Numbered from the stretch's first letter, positions 1 through 8,610 are shown. The stretch is 64,000 bases of DNA from Neptuniibacter sp048548695 (GCF_048548695.1 NZ_JBLYIF010000002.1); one strand, 5' to 3'. The notes: a model not told the origin generated them from the letters alone. Made by a program: numbers and translations.

Positions 1-517
1 TAGCAACGGGCTGTTTCAGCATATCGGCGGTGAGTACAGTTTCTGCAGCCAGGCTGCGTTTGGTGCTCCAGCCATTGAGGGTGGCAATATCTGAAAAATA
101 ACTGGATTGATTGGTGATGTCCGCTTCTTTGAGCATCACGTTAGCCGCAGATAAAGCACTGTTGCGTGGTAAACTTTTACGGGTGATAACTACCGGGGCA
201 TAGAGATATACTTCTGCGGCCACATACAATTGCCAAAAAGGCATTGGGCAAAACGCCTTCAGGCTGATACGGTGGCCATTGCCCCGCGGAGTGCCAAAAT
301 GCACGGGCCGACTGCATTTTTTGAGTTTTACTGCGCGGTTGATTGGACTGATCTTGACCTCTATGCGAGCGTCTGGTGTGAGGTTACGGTAATGTTGCAG
401 CAGATGCTGTTTTGCCAGACTTTCCAATTCGATGGCTGATAGTGCTGCAGAACAGAACTCAGATGCCGATAATAACGGGATGAGAGCTGACAGGCAGATC
501 AGTCGGAGGTGTTTCAC
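1..517 (-). CDS. flgA: FlgA, flagellar P-ring assembly chaperone (3' end cut by window edge)
   Basis: FlgA is a periplasmic chaperone that helps FlgI polymerise into the P ring. Reading the minus strand from a GTG at 517 gives an open frame of at least 172 codons with an N-terminal hydrophobic signal peptide (KHLRLICLSALIPLLSAS). A Cys pair follows in the first domain (KKCSRP and KAFCPM), then the start of the SAF-type domain (ITRKSLPRNSALSAANV). Purine-rich CGGAAG lies just upstream of the GTG. The gene is divergent from cheV with 85 bp between them, the order seen in Pseudomonas-type flagellar clusters. The C-terminus lies beyond the left edge. Identification rests on sequence pattern and synteny. 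Confidence 0.88.
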   Translation of the reverse strand, partial: MKHLRLICLSALIPLLSASEFCSAALSAIELESLAKQHLLQHYRNLTPDARIEVKISPINRAVKLKKCSRPVHFGTPRGNGHRISLKAFCPMPFWQLYVAAEVYLYAPVVITRKSLPRNSALSAANVMLKEADITNQSSYFSDIATLNGWSTKRSLAAETVLTADMLKQPVA

Positions 518-602
518 GGGGCGCTTCCGTTTGGGCTGGTGCGGCAAAAGATCACAGCGATCAATCAACTTCAGTTAATGTTTTCTGCAGGATTAAGAGA
601 TC

Positions 603-1535
603 ATGTCAGGTATCCTAGATAGTGTAAACCTGCGTACCCAGATGGTAGGGCAGAACCGTTTAGAGCTGTTACTGTTTAGTCTAGAAACACCGCAGCGGTA
701 TGGCATCAATGTCTTCAAAGTACGTGAAGTTCTGCAGTGCCCGGAGTTGACGGAAGTCCCGCGGCAGACCTCATCAGTTAAGGGGATGGCGCATATTCGT
801 GGCGAGACCATTCCGGTATTGGACCTGTCCGAAGCTGTTGGCCGTTCTCCCATTCCTCATGATGAGCAGCGCCAGTGTTTCCTGATTGTTGCGGAATATA
901 ACCGCCGTACACTGGCGTTTTTGGTGCGCCGTGTTGATCGTATTCTAAATACCCACTGGGATCAGATCATGCCGCCGCCGACTGAAATCGGCGTGGAAAA
1001 TTATTTGACCGCTATTTTTGAGTATGAAGACAAGCTGGTTGAAATTCTCGACGTTGAGCAGATTTTGGCAGATTTGTATCCAATGAAAACAGAGGTCAGC
1101 GAAACGGTTGCCGATAGCACTGTGCGCGAACAGGCACAGGACTATCAGATTCTTATCGTTGATGACTCTGCAGTGGCGCGCAATCAGATGCAGCGAAGTC
1201 TGGAAAGTCTGGGTATCAAAGTTATGGCGCGTAATAACGGCCGTGAAGCCTGGGATACCCTGATGCAATTGGTGGATAAGGGAGTCGATGTATCCACCAT
1301 GTTCCTGATGATTATCTCTGATATAGAGATGCCAGAGATGGATGGCTATACCCTGACATCGATGATCAAGGGGCATGATGCGCTGTCCAAGCTGCATGTT
1401 GTATTACATACCTCTTTATCGGGTGGTTTCAACGTGTCCATGGTTAAAAAAGTCGGTGCGGATGGTTTTCTGGCTAAGTTTGATCCGGATGAGCTGGCAT
1501 CGGTTGTGGTCCACCGGATAAAACAAGTACGTTAA
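603..1535 (+). CDS. cheV: CheV, chemotaxis coupling protein (CheW domain plus receiver)
   Basis: CheV couples methyl-accepting receptors to the CheA kinase in the cytoplasm and can be phosphorylated by CheA. The 310-residue protein has a CheW-like domain at about 15-160 (VREVLQCPELTEVPRQ, IRGETIPVLDL) and a receiver domain at about 182-305. In the receiver the acidic pocket is D187-D188 in LIVDDSA, the phospho-acceptor is D240 in ISDIEMPEMDG, and a Lys sits in FLAKFDP. Length and domain order match the family. It lies 28 bp before cheR and probably shares a transcript with it. The position between flgA and flgB is conserved in Pseudomonas-like flagellar regions. Confidence 0.96.
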   Translation: MSGILDSVNLRTQMVGQNRLELLLFSLETPQRYGINVFKVREVLQCPELTEVPRQTSSVKGMAHIRGETIPVLDLSEAVGRSPIPHDEQRQCFLIVAEYNRRTLAFLVRRVDRILNTHWDQIMPPPTEIGVENYLTAIFEYEDKLVEILDVEQILADLYPMKTEVSETVADSTVREQAQDYQILIVDDSAVARNQMQRSLESLGIKVMARNNGREAWDTLMQLVDKGVDVSTMFLMIISDIEMPEMDGYTLTSMIKGHDALSKLHVVLHTSLSGGFNVSMVKKVGADGFLAKFDPDELASVVVHRIKQVR

Positions 1536-1563
1536 GTCGTTCGCCTAGAGTCGAAAAAAAAAC

Positions 1564-2412
1564 ATGCTCACGCCGCCACCGCCCGGTTTTCAGATTGCCG
1601 CGGACGATTTCCGTGAATTTCGCCAGTTCCTTGAGGAACATAGCGGTATTTTGCTGACTGATAATAAACAGTATCTGGTGCAAAGCCGTTTACGGGAGTT
1701 GGCGCGTGCAAACCAGTGTGCGGACCTGAAGACGCTCTTGAGTATGCTGCGCCGTCCAGGTTCTATGCGGCTGCGAGAACAGATTGTCGAAGCAATGACG
1801 ACCCATGAAACCTTGTGGTTTCGTGACACCCATCCTTTTACTCTGCTGCAAAATAAATTGGTGCCAGAGCTGGTTGAACAGCGTCCCACTCAACCTTTAC
1901 GGATATGGTCTGCCGCTTGTGCTACTGGTCAGGAGCCATACTCGATCAGCATGATTATGGAGGAGTGTCGGCGCTCCGGTCGGCAACGTATGCCCAGTGT
2001 AGAGATTGTCGCCACAGATATATCTACGCAAATTCTGGAGACCGCGAAACGCGGTGAATATGAGATGCTAGCGCTGGGCCGTGGGCTCACTGCTGAGCAG
2101 CGGGAACGTTTTTTTGATCAGACAGTGAATGGCAGTTGGCAGGTAAAAACCAAACTGCGGCAAGCTGTACGTTTTCAGCAACTGAATTTGCTGGGTGCTT
2201 ACACGTCCTTGGGTAAGTTTGATGTTATTTTCTGTCGTAATGTGTTGATCTACTTTTCCAGTGAGCGAAAATTGGAAATCCTGCGCAAATTACATGGTTC
2301 CCTGCGTCCTGGTGGGTATCTGTTTCTCGGGGCATCCGAGTTTTTACCTGCCATGGATGATAAGTACCGCATGTTGCATTGCCGCCCTGGCATTGTTTAT
2401 CAAGCGCTTTAA
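1564..2412 (+). CDS. cheR: CheR, chemoreceptor glutamate O-methyltransferase
   Basis: CheR transfers a methyl group from S-adenosylmethionine to glutamates of chemoreceptors and so sets adaptation. The 282-residue protein has the helical N-terminal domain (to about 90), the family motif MTTHETLWFRD at about 78-88, the SAM-binding loop SAACATGQEPYS at 116-127, and the later motif FCRNVLIYF. The ATG start follows an A-rich tract (AAAAAAAAC) without a clear Shine-Dalgarno; no better in-frame start is evident. It sits directly after cheV and ahead of the flgB promoter region, so cheV-cheR is likely a two-gene unit. Confidence 0.96.
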   Translation: MLTPPPPGFQIAADDFREFRQFLEEHSGILLTDNKQYLVQSRLRELARANQCADLKTLLSMLRRPGSMRLREQIVEAMTTHETLWFRDTHPFTLLQNKLVPELVEQRPTQPLRIWSAACATGQEPYSISMIMEECRRSGRQRMPSVEIVATDISTQILETAKRGEYEMLALGRGLTAEQRERFFDQTVNGSWQVKTKLRQAVRFQQLNLLGAYTSLGKFDVIFCRNVLIYFSSERKLEILRKLHGSLRPGGYLFLGASEFLPAMDDKYRMLHCRPGIVYQAL

Positions 2413-2427
2413 TCTCTCTTGCCGCCG

Positions 2428-2463
2428 GCGGCAAAAAGCGGTTCCGGTTTGCCGCTTTTGTTT
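2428..2463 (+). promoter_or_regulatory. Inverted repeat after cheR: terminator and/or activator-binding site for the flgB promoter
   Basis: A perfect 8-bp inverted repeat, GCGGCAAA (2428-2435) and TTTGCCGC (2448-2455), is followed by TTTTG and a T/C-rich tract, so it could terminate the cheV-cheR transcript. It also contains CGGCAA hexamers in inverted orientation (2429-2434 and 2449-2454), and CGGCAAAA-GCGG is repeated about the same distance upstream of the flgF sigma-54 promoter. That recurrence suggests an enhancer for an NtrC-type activator (FleQ/FleR or FlrA/FlrC class). Seen: the repeat and its recurrence. Inferred: the function. Confidence 0.5.
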
Positions 2464-2528
2464 CCTCTATACAGCGCTATAAATACCATTTATTTATATA
2501 TATTTGATATATAACGATAAATTAAAAT

Positions 2529-2544
2529 TGGTGCGCTGCTTGCT
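2529..2544 (+). promoter_or_regulatory. Sigma-54 promoter of the flgB operon
   Basis: TGGTGCGCTGCTTGCT matches the -24/-12 consensus TGGCACG-N4-TTGCW. GG at 2530-2531 and GC at 2542-2543 are separated by exactly 10 bp, the spacing sigma-54 requires. It lies 34 bp upstream of the flgB start codon. RpoN-dependent flgB transcription is established in Pseudomonas and Vibrio. Confidence 0.85.
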
Positions 2545-2577
2545 TTATTTCCTGCAGATCCATCTGGAGGCAAGTAA

Positions 2578-2979
2578 ATGGCAATTAATTTTGAGTCAGC
2601 GCTGGGTATTCATGATGATGCGGTGTTATTTCGCAGCCGTCGTGCGGAAGTGCTGGCTAACAATATTGCCAATGCTGATACCCCAAACTATAAAGCGCGT
2701 GATCTTGATTTTGCGGCTGTGCTGGACGGTATGGTCGATCAGCAACCGGTAATGCGCCCTGCGGTTACTAATGCATCGCATCAGACCGATCTGCTCAGTC
2801 CTGACTATGCAGCGGATCTGATGTTCCGTCTTCCGCAGCAGCCATCGGTAGATGGTAATACCGTTGAATTGCAGCAGGAAATGGCGCGCTACACAGAAAA
2901 CGCAATGGACTATCAGGCTTCCTTCCAGTTGTTGAACCGTAAGATTACGGGTCTGAAATCTGCAATCAAGGGTGAATAA
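2578..2979 (+). CDS. flgB: FlgB, flagellar proximal rod protein
   Basis: FlgB is one of the proximal rod subunits of the basal body, exported by the flagellar type III system. The 133-residue protein carries the rod-family N-terminus (RAEVLANNIANADTPNYKARD) and the C-terminal helix common to axial proteins (YQASFQLLNRKITGLKSAIKGE region), and it is a normal length. GGAGG at 2566-2570 gives a good ribosome-binding site for the ATG. It opens the rod-hook operon flgBCDE and is separated from flgC by 2 bp. Confidence 0.97.
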   Translation: MAINFESALGIHDDAVLFRSRRAEVLANNIANADTPNYKARDLDFAAVLDGMVDQQPVMRPAVTNASHQTDLLSPDYAADLMFRLPQQPSVDGNTVELQQEMARYTENAMDYQASFQLLNRKITGLKSAIKGE

Positions 2980-2981
2980 AT

Positions 2982-3413
2982 ATGTCACTGAGTAATGTAT
3001 TTGCAATTGCTGGCTCTGCCATGAATGCGCAGACCATACGGCTGAATACCACAGCCAGTAACCTGGCAAATGCTGAAAGCGTTAGCTCCAGTGTTGATTC
3101 CACCTACCGTGCACGCAAACCGGTTTTTTCGGTACAGCAGGTGCAGGGTATGGATTCCCTCGGGGCATCAGTACCACCCGCAGGTCGAGGCGTGCAGGTC
3201 GACGGAATTGTTGAAAGTCAGGCAGAGTTACGACAGGAATACAGCCCGGATCACCCAATGGCGGATGAAAACGGCTATGTTTATTACCCAAATGTGAATG
3301 TTGTAGAAGAGATGGCTGACATGATCTCGGCATCACGTTCGTTCCAGATCAATACTGAAATTATGAATACGGCCAAGCAGATGATTCAGCAAAGTCTGTC
3401 GCTTGGGCAGTAA
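2982..3413 (+). CDS. flgC: FlgC, flagellar proximal rod protein
   Basis: FlgC polymerises with FlgB and FlgF in the proximal rod. The 143-residue protein shows the axial-protein N-terminal motif (NTTASNLANAESVSSS) and the C-terminal FlgC signature (VNVVEEMADMISASRSFQ) ending in an amphipathic helix. It starts 2 bp after the flgB stop, which indicates translational coupling. Length is standard. Confidence 0.97.
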   Translation: MSLSNVFAIAGSAMNAQTIRLNTTASNLANAESVSSSVDSTYRARKPVFSVQQVQGMDSLGASVPPAGRGVQVDGIVESQAELRQEYSPDHPMADENGYVYYPNVNVVEEMADMISASRSFQINTEIMNTAKQMIQQSLSLGQ

Positions 3414-3431
3414 GGGTGAGAGGTAGCAGCC

Positions 3432-4136
3432 ATGAGTAATGTAAATGGCGTTAACCAGAATATTTTTGAGCAGATAAATAGCCAAAACAAAACAACTAGC
3501 GGTTCATCTACCTCGACGCAGGCGGCTGAAGACAGCGATATGTTTATGCGGCTGATGATCGCTCAATTGAGTAATCAGGATCCAACCAGTCCTGCAGATA
3601 CCTCTGATTTTATGCAGCAAATTGCCACCATGTCTCAGGTGGAGAGCATTAATCAGTTGAATGTCTCGGTGAAGGATATGGCGCAATCAATGCTCACTAG
3701 CCAGGCTGCGTTGCAGGCATCGTCCATGGTTGGGCGTTCAGTCTATGTGCCGGGAGATACAGTTGAAGTGGGTACTGCTGCTAGTCCATATGCACACGGG
3801 GCATTTACATTGGATAGCAGTGCCTCAGCCGTTCGTATCCGGGTGTATAACTCCAGCGGATCGCTGGTGGATACCATGGACTTGGGTGCAGTTCAGCAGG
3901 GCAGTCATGACTTTGCCTGGCAGATGCCACTGGATGATGACGGACAGCCCACGATTCCGCCGGGTGACTTTACGTTCACGGTAGAGCGGTTGGTGGATGG
4001 TGAATACCAGGCCATGGACACCCGTATGGCACACACTGTGAACAGTGTCACCTTGGGTGAAAACGGTATTGGTATGAAAGTGAATACAAATGCTGGCAGC
4101 TTTGATGTCAGCGAAGTTGAACAGATCGGCGTATAA
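3432..4136 (+). CDS. flgD: FlgD, hook-capping protein
   Basis: FlgD forms the cap on which hook protein FlgE polymerises and is absent from the finished flagellum. The 234-residue protein has a Ser/Thr/Gln-rich flexible N-terminus, then the conserved segment DMFMRLMIAQLSNQDP (about 36-51) and MQQIATMSQVESINQLN. A C-terminal beta-rich FlgD Ig/Tudor-like part follows (about 105-230). It lies 18 bp after flgC and 12 bp before flgE, in the same operon. Confidence 0.96.
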   Translation: MSNVNGVNQNIFEQINSQNKTTSGSSTSTQAAEDSDMFMRLMIAQLSNQDPTSPADTSDFMQQIATMSQVESINQLNVSVKDMAQSMLTSQAALQASSMVGRSVYVPGDTVEVGTAASPYAHGAFTLDSSASAVRIRVYNSSGSLVDTMDLGAVQQGSHDFAWQMPLDDDGQPTIPPGDFTFTVERLVDGEYQAMDTRMAHTVNSVTLGENGIGMKVNTNAGSFDVSEVEQIGV

Positions 4137-4148
4137 GAGGGTAGATCA

Positions 4149-6101
4149 ATGGCAGGTTTCAACACAGCAGTGACAGGCCTGAAGTCGGCAAGCACTGACC
4201 TTGATGTCACCGGTAACAACATCGCTAACGCAAGCACCGTGGGTTTCAAATCCTCACGGACTGAGTTTGGTGATATTTACGCCACCGCAGTTGTGGGCGC
4301 AGGCTCCTCCAACGTCGCCGGCTCTGGTGTCACGGTAACCGATATCGCGCAGGACTTTCAGGCGGGGACGATTGAGTTCACCAATAATAACCTGGATTTA
4401 GCGATCAATGGTTCCGGTTTCTTTCAGCTTGATGACGGGCAGGGCAGTGTCACCTACACGCGTGCTGGCTCCTTTGAGTTGGACAAAGATGGCTTTATCG
4501 TTTCCAAGTCAGGCAAGTATCTGCAGGGTTATGGTCTGGATGACCAGGGCAACCGGCTGCCAATCGGCAACCTGGCAGTGACCCAGAAAGAAAGCCCACC
4601 AAAGGCGACGGAAACCATTGATCTGTCGTTTAACATCGATGCGCGGCTGGATGAAACCAAATTGCTGCCGGAATACGACAAGGATGAGCCGGGTTCATTC
4701 AGTTACAGCACCACAGTGCGTACCTTTGATAGCCTGGGTAACGAACATACCATCAAGTTCAACTTTGTTGAGCAGCGCCCGGTTAATGAGATTCGTACCA
4801 CCACCTTTGATACTGACCCTACCAGTCTGGATATCTCTGATGTCTCAGTCGATTTTGCTGCTGATTTTGACGCTGATGGCAATCTGGATCCTACCGTATT
4901 GTCTGACCTGCAGACCGCCGACCCACGTATTTTGTTGGTGAATTACAATGCCGCAGATAATGAGTTGAATGTGACATTTAAGTCAGACTCAACCCAATAC
5001 GGTGATCTGGTAATAGACAACATTGCCGGTGGTGCGGTGGTGGAATCTACGTCAACTGACGAGCGTCCATCCAACGAAGTGCATACCTATTCGTTTGAAG
5101 CTAACGGTGCCGGCGCGTTTGATGCCTCGGGTAACCTGACCTCCGATGTAAATTTTGAACTTGGTGGTGTGTCGTTCTCGTTCGCCACCGGTACTGCCAA
5201 AAGTACCATCGGTGATCAGTTGGCGGCGCAGCAGTCGTTGATTATCGATCGTAACCCGGATGTTCAGTCTGTGCTGTTTGATTCCACTTCTGGTGAGATC
5301 AACGTAACCTATAAGTCTGAAGTCGGGAACGTTGCCAATGACCTGCTGGCGTTTGCCGATGATGCTGCTAACAGCCTGTTCGTAGATGGCGCGGCAGCCG
5401 ATGAGCCAACCAGTATAGTGAATGGTGATAACTCCTATCAGGGCTACTACCGCGCTTATGCCTACTTGAACGGTGATACGCAGCTGGAATTGGGTAAAAT
5501 CAATGACCCGGGTGAGTCCGCTACGGTGTCAGATGCTGGTCCTGTTTTGTTGCAGTTTAATCCGACCAACGGTTTGTTGAGTGAGATTAATGGTGATGCG
5601 GTAGTGGCAGGTGCGGCTGTGCCCAAGCTGACGGTCTATGGCGCTGACCCGGCTGACCCAAATACTGACATTTCCCTGGATCTGGAAGGTTCCACTCAGT
5701 TTGCTTCGGCTTCTATTGTAAAAGCCTCTAATCAGGACGGATATACCAAAGGTGACCTGATTGGCGTGAGCTTTGGTGAAACCGGCGAGATGGTTGCCAG
5801 CTTCTCCAATGGGCAAAATGCCAACTTAGGTGTGGTTGCTATCTCTACGTTTGAAAACCAATCAGGGCTGCAACCTGCGGGTGACACCGAGTGGAGTGCA
5901 ACATTGACGTCTGGTGATGCCATCCTCAACCCACCGGGTACTGGTTTGAACGGCACCTTGCGTTCAGCAGCACTGGAGCAGTCGAATGTTGACCTGTCTG
6001 CAGAGCTGGTAAGCCTGATTGAAGCACAGCGTAATTTCCAGGCGAACTCAAAAACCCTGGAAACATTAAATAACGTGACGCAGGCTATTTTGCAGATCTG
6101 A
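4149..6101 (+). CDS. flgE: FlgE, flagellar hook protein (long form)
   Basis: FlgE builds the hook, the flexible joint between rod and filament. The 650-residue protein starts with the axial N-terminal helix (TAVTGLKSASTDLDVTGNNI) and ends with the matching C-terminal helix (VDLSAELVSLIEAQRNFQ, SKTLETLNNVTQAIL). Between them is a long beta-rich, Asp/Thr-rich middle about 250 residues longer than the roughly 400-residue enterobacterial FlgE. Long hook proteins are common in marine gammaproteobacteria, where the extra domains face outward. GAGGG lies before the ATG. It is the last gene of the flgBCDE transcript and is followed by a strong terminator. Confidence 0.96.
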   Translation: MAGFNTAVTGLKSASTDLDVTGNNIANASTVGFKSSRTEFGDIYATAVVGAGSSNVAGSGVTVTDIAQDFQAGTIEFTNNNLDLAINGSGFFQLDDGQGSVTYTRAGSFELDKDGFIVSKSGKYLQGYGLDDQGNRLPIGNLAVTQKESPPKATETIDLSFNIDARLDETKLLPEYDKDEPGSFSYSTTVRTFDSLGNEHTIKFNFVEQRPVNEIRTTTFDTDPTSLDISDVSVDFAADFDADGNLDPTVLSDLQTADPRILLVNYNAADNELNVTFKSDSTQYGDLVIDNIAGGAVVESTSTDERPSNEVHTYSFEANGAGAFDASGNLTSDVNFELGGVSFSFATGTAKSTIGDQLAAQQSLIIDRNPDVQSVLFDSTSGEINVTYKSEVGNVANDLLAFADDAANSLFVDGAAADEPTSIVNGDNSYQGYYRAYAYLNGDTQLELGKINDPGESATVSDAGPVLLQFNPTNGLLSEINGDAVVAGAAVPKLTVYGADPADPNTDISLDLEGSTQFASASIVKASNQDGYTKGDLIGVSFGETGEMVASFSNGQNANLGVVAISTFENQSGLQPAGDTEWSATLTSGDAILNPPGTGLNGTLRSAALEQSNVDLSAELVSLIEAQRNFQANSKTLETLNNVTQAILQI

Positions 6102-6125
6102 CCCGATCTCAACTTGCCGTCCTAT

Positions 6126-6152
6126 AGGCCGTACTTCGTACGGCCTTTTTTA
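6126..6152 (+). terminator. Rho-independent terminator after flgE
   Basis: Stem AGGCCGTAC and GTACGGCCT with loop TTC, followed by a run of T residues. It lies 25 bp after the flgE stop and separates flgBCDE from the flgF promoter. Confidence 0.92.
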
Positions 6153-6190
6153 TGGGACAAACTTTTCCCTTCTCTAGACGAAGTTTTCCG

Positions 6191-6213
6191 TTTGCCATCG
6201 GCAAAAGCGGCAA
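6191..6213 (+). promoter_or_regulatory. CGGCAA repeats upstream of flgF, candidate activator enhancer
   Basis: The palindrome TTTGCC-ATC-GGCAAA (6191-6205) overlaps CGGCAAAAGCGG (6199-6210) and a second CGGCAA (6208-6213). A near-identical CGGCAAAAAGCGG lies at 2429-2441. Both clusters are centred about 80-100 bp upstream of a sigma-54 -12 element, a typical enhancer distance. Function as a site for a flagellar NtrC-family activator is inferred. Confidence 0.45.
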
Positions 6214-6274
6214 TTTTGTGCCTTTTGTGTTTTTTTATTTCTTTTATATCAATATCTTATGTTTTTTATTTTGT

Positions 6275-6290
6275 TGGCACATAGATTGCT
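6275..6290 (+). promoter_or_regulatory. Sigma-54 promoter of the flgF operon
   Basis: TGGCACATAGATTGCT is an almost perfect -24/-12 element: GG at 6276-6277 and GC at 6288-6289, 10 bp apart. It lies 70 bp before the flgF start and would drive flgFGHIJ. A separate RpoN promoter before flgF is known in Pseudomonas and Vibrio flagellar hierarchies. Confidence 0.88.
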
Positions 6291-6360
6291 ATTTAGTGTT
6301 TAGTGTATTTGTTTTTAATGATCAGGTGGCAAGCAAGGCCTGACTGAATGGCAGACAGCA

Positions 6361-7104
6361 ATGGATAAAGTACTGTATTTGGCGATGAGTGGTGCCCGGG
6401 AAAATATGCTGGCACAACAAGCCCATGCCAATAACCTGGCGAATGCGAATACTACAGGTTTTAAAACTGACTTAGCCCAGGCGCGAGCCATGCAGGTATT
6501 TGGTGACGGTCATGCGTCGCGGGTGTATGCCCAGACGGAGAGGCCAGCCACCGATATGTCCAGCGGTACCCTGATTGAAACCGGTCGTAAGCTTGACCTG
6601 GCGATTGCCGGAGATGGCTGGATTACAGTGCAGCGGCCTGATGGAACCGAAGCCTATACCCGAGGCGGTGAGTTGCAAGTGGATGTCAATAATCAGCTGG
6701 TGACCGGCGGCGGTTTACCGGTGATGGGCAATGGCGGCATTCCTGTGATATTGCCCCCTTTTGAGAATCTGGACATTGGCACTGACGGCACGATCACTGT
6801 TCGGCCATTGGGTGACAATGCCAATCAGCTGGTGCTGGTAGATCAGATCAAACTGGTCAATCCGGATCGTCAGAATTTGTTTAAAGATCGTGATGGCCTG
6901 ATGGTCACTGATAATGCCCAACCGTTACCCGCTGATCAGAATGTGCGGGTGCGTTCCGGTTATATCGAATCCAGTAATGTGAATGCAGTTAATGAATTAA
7001 CCGGCATCATCACGACCTCGCGTCAGTTTGAGATGCAGGTGCGCATGATGAAAACCGCGCAGGAAAATTCTGAAGCGGCTGCCGCCATTTTACGTTTGAG
7101 TTAA
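6361..7104 (+). CDS. flgF: FlgF, flagellar proximal rod protein
   Basis: FlgF is the third proximal rod subunit. The 247-residue protein has the FlgF N-terminal pattern (YLAMSGARENMLAQQAHANN), the FlgEFG middle-domain motif LDLAIAGDGWITVQ, and the C-terminal signature (GYIESSNVNAVNELTGIITT). The Shine-Dalgarno is weak (GCAGACAGCA), but the start aligns with the family N-terminus. It begins the second rod-ring transcript, preceded by a sigma-54 promoter. Confidence 0.97.
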   Translation: MDKVLYLAMSGARENMLAQQAHANNLANANTTGFKTDLAQARAMQVFGDGHASRVYAQTERPATDMSSGTLIETGRKLDLAIAGDGWITVQRPDGTEAYTRGGELQVDVNNQLVTGGGLPVMGNGGIPVILPPFENLDIGTDGTITVRPLGDNANQLVLVDQIKLVNPDRQNLFKDRDGLMVTDNAQPLPADQNVRVRSGYIESSNVNAVNELTGIITTSRQFEMQVRMMKTAQENSEAAAAILRLS

Positions 7105-7125
7105 TGATTACCAGAGGAGAGTGAA

Positions 7126-7911
7126 ATGCACGGTGCACTCTATGTAGCAAAAACGGGATTGAGCGCTCAGGACACAAACCTGAAGGTGATCTCCAATAAC
7201 CTGGCCAACGTTGCAACAGTTGGCTTTAAAAAAGATAAGGCAGTATTTGAAGATCTGATGTATCAGATCCGCCGTCAGCCCGGCGCACAGTCAGGGGAAG
7301 ACTCACAACTGCCCTCCGGTCTGCAGCTAGGCTCAGGTGTGCGTACCGTGGGGACCCAAAAACTGTTTCACACCGGTGAGCTGCAAATTACCGATCAGGC
7401 GTTTGATGTTGCCATCAATGGCCGAGGTTTTCTGCAGGTATCCATGCCTAACGGCGATATTGGCTACACCCGCAACGGCCAGTTGCACCTGAATGCTGAC
7501 AATGAGTTAGTGACAGCGGAAGGTTACCTGTTGGAGCCGGTGATTGCTCTGCCGGCAGAGGTCGTGAATTTTTCGGTTAGTACTGATGGCATTGTGCAGG
7601 TGACTACAGCCGGGGACCCAACCCCGACGGAAGTTGGTCAGCTGCAACTGGCAGACTTTGTTAATCCGCAGGGGTTGTTGGCCCTGGGCCAAAATTTGTA
7701 TCAGGAGTCCGCTTCCAGTGGCGCGCCGCTGGTCAGTAATCCGGGTGAAAACGGCACGGGTATTTTAAAACAGGGCACCCTGGAAGGCTCCAATGTTAAT
7801 GCGGTGGAAGAGCTGGTGGATATGATTACCACTCAGCGGGCTTATGAAATGAATTCCAAGGTCATTTCAACCGCAGATGAAATGCTCTCGTTTGTATCAC
7901 AGCAGCTTTAA
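7126..7911 (+). CDS. flgG: FlgG, flagellar distal rod protein
   Basis: FlgG forms the distal rod that crosses the P and L rings. The 261-residue protein, normal for the family, opens with ALYVAKTGLSAQDTNLKVIS and contains FDVAINGRGFLQV. It closes with the FlgG signature EGSNVNAVEELVDMITTQRA. AGAGGAGAG precedes the ATG. It follows flgF by 21 bp in the same operon. Confidence 0.98.
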   Translation: MHGALYVAKTGLSAQDTNLKVISNNLANVATVGFKKDKAVFEDLMYQIRRQPGAQSGEDSQLPSGLQLGSGVRTVGTQKLFHTGELQITDQAFDVAINGRGFLQVSMPNGDIGYTRNGQLHLNADNELVTAEGYLLEPVIALPAEVVNFSVSTDGIVQVTTAGDPTPTEVGQLQLADFVNPQGLLALGQNLYQESASSGAPLVSNPGENGTGILKQGTLEGSNVNAVEELVDMITTQRAYEMNSKVISTADEMLSFVSQQL

Positions 7912-7932
7912 AGCATAAGAGGTTTTAGCAGC

Positions 7933-8610
7933 ATGAAACGGTTCGTATGGTTCCTGATAAGTGCTTCGCTGGTGTTAAGCGGCTGCGTGCAAAAGCAGGT
8001 GAAGCCGGATAACCCTGTGTATGCGCCTGTCCCGCCGCAGGATATGCAACCTGTCCAGGCAATGGATGGTTCCATATACAGCGCTGCCACCAGTATGAAT
8101 CTGTATGGTGATGGCCGGGCATATCGGGTCGGGGACATTCTCACCGTGACGCTGCGGGAGCAGACCAGCTCGCAGAAAAGTGCCAAGACTGAATTGGATA
8201 AAGAGAGCTCGGTTTCTCTTGAACAAGGCGTTGCTTTTGGCAACGGGGTGAGTGTGCTGGGTAAACCGTTGAGCTTCGATCTGCCGGCCAGTACCACTGA
8301 GTTTGACGGCGAAGGCAAGTCGGATATGAGCAACAGTCTGAGTGGCAACATCAGTGTCACGGTGCATGAAGTGTTACCCAACGGGGTGTTGCTGGTGCGG
8401 GGTGAAAAATGGCTAACCCTGAATCAGGGTGATGAATATATTCGGGTCAGCGGCATGGTACGGCCGCAGGACATCGGCTCGGATAACACTGTTGCTTCAA
8501 CCAAACTGGCGGATGCCCGCATCGCTTACAGCGGAACAGGTGCGGTCAACGATACCAATGTAATGGGCTGGTTGTCGCGCTTCTTTGTCGGTGCCCTATG
8601 GCCATTCTGA
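7933..8610 (+). CDS. flgH: FlgH, flagellar L-ring lipoprotein
   Basis: FlgH is the outer-membrane lipoprotein that forms the L ring around the distal rod. The 225-residue protein has a short signal peptide ending in a lipobox (SLVLSGC, Cys at about 18). It also has the family motifs YRVGDILTVTLREQTSSQK and LLVRGEKWLTLNQGDEYIRVSG, and ends near FFVGALWPF. Length fits the family. The flgI start lies 11 bp downstream. Confidence 0.97.
   Translation: MKRFVWFLISASLVLSGCVQKQVKPDNPVYAPVPPQDMQPVQAMDGSIYSAATSMNLYGDGRAYRVGDILTVTLREQTSSQKSAKTELDKESSVSLEQGVAFGNGVSVLGKPLSFDLPASTTEFDGEGKSDMSNSLSGNISVTVHEVLPNGVLLVRGEKWLTLNQGDEYIRVSGMVRPQDIGSDNTVASTKLADARIAYSGTGAVNDTNVMGWLSRFFVGALWPF

Noticed and set aside
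230..439. Plus-strand frame at the left edge
   Set aside because: It is the opposite-strand shadow of flgA, whose translation fits the family.
6152..6343. A 63-codon reading frame upstream of flgF
   Set aside because: It overlaps the terminator, CGGCAA motifs and sigma-54 promoter and is a Phe-rich translation of an AT-rich region with no ribosome-binding site.
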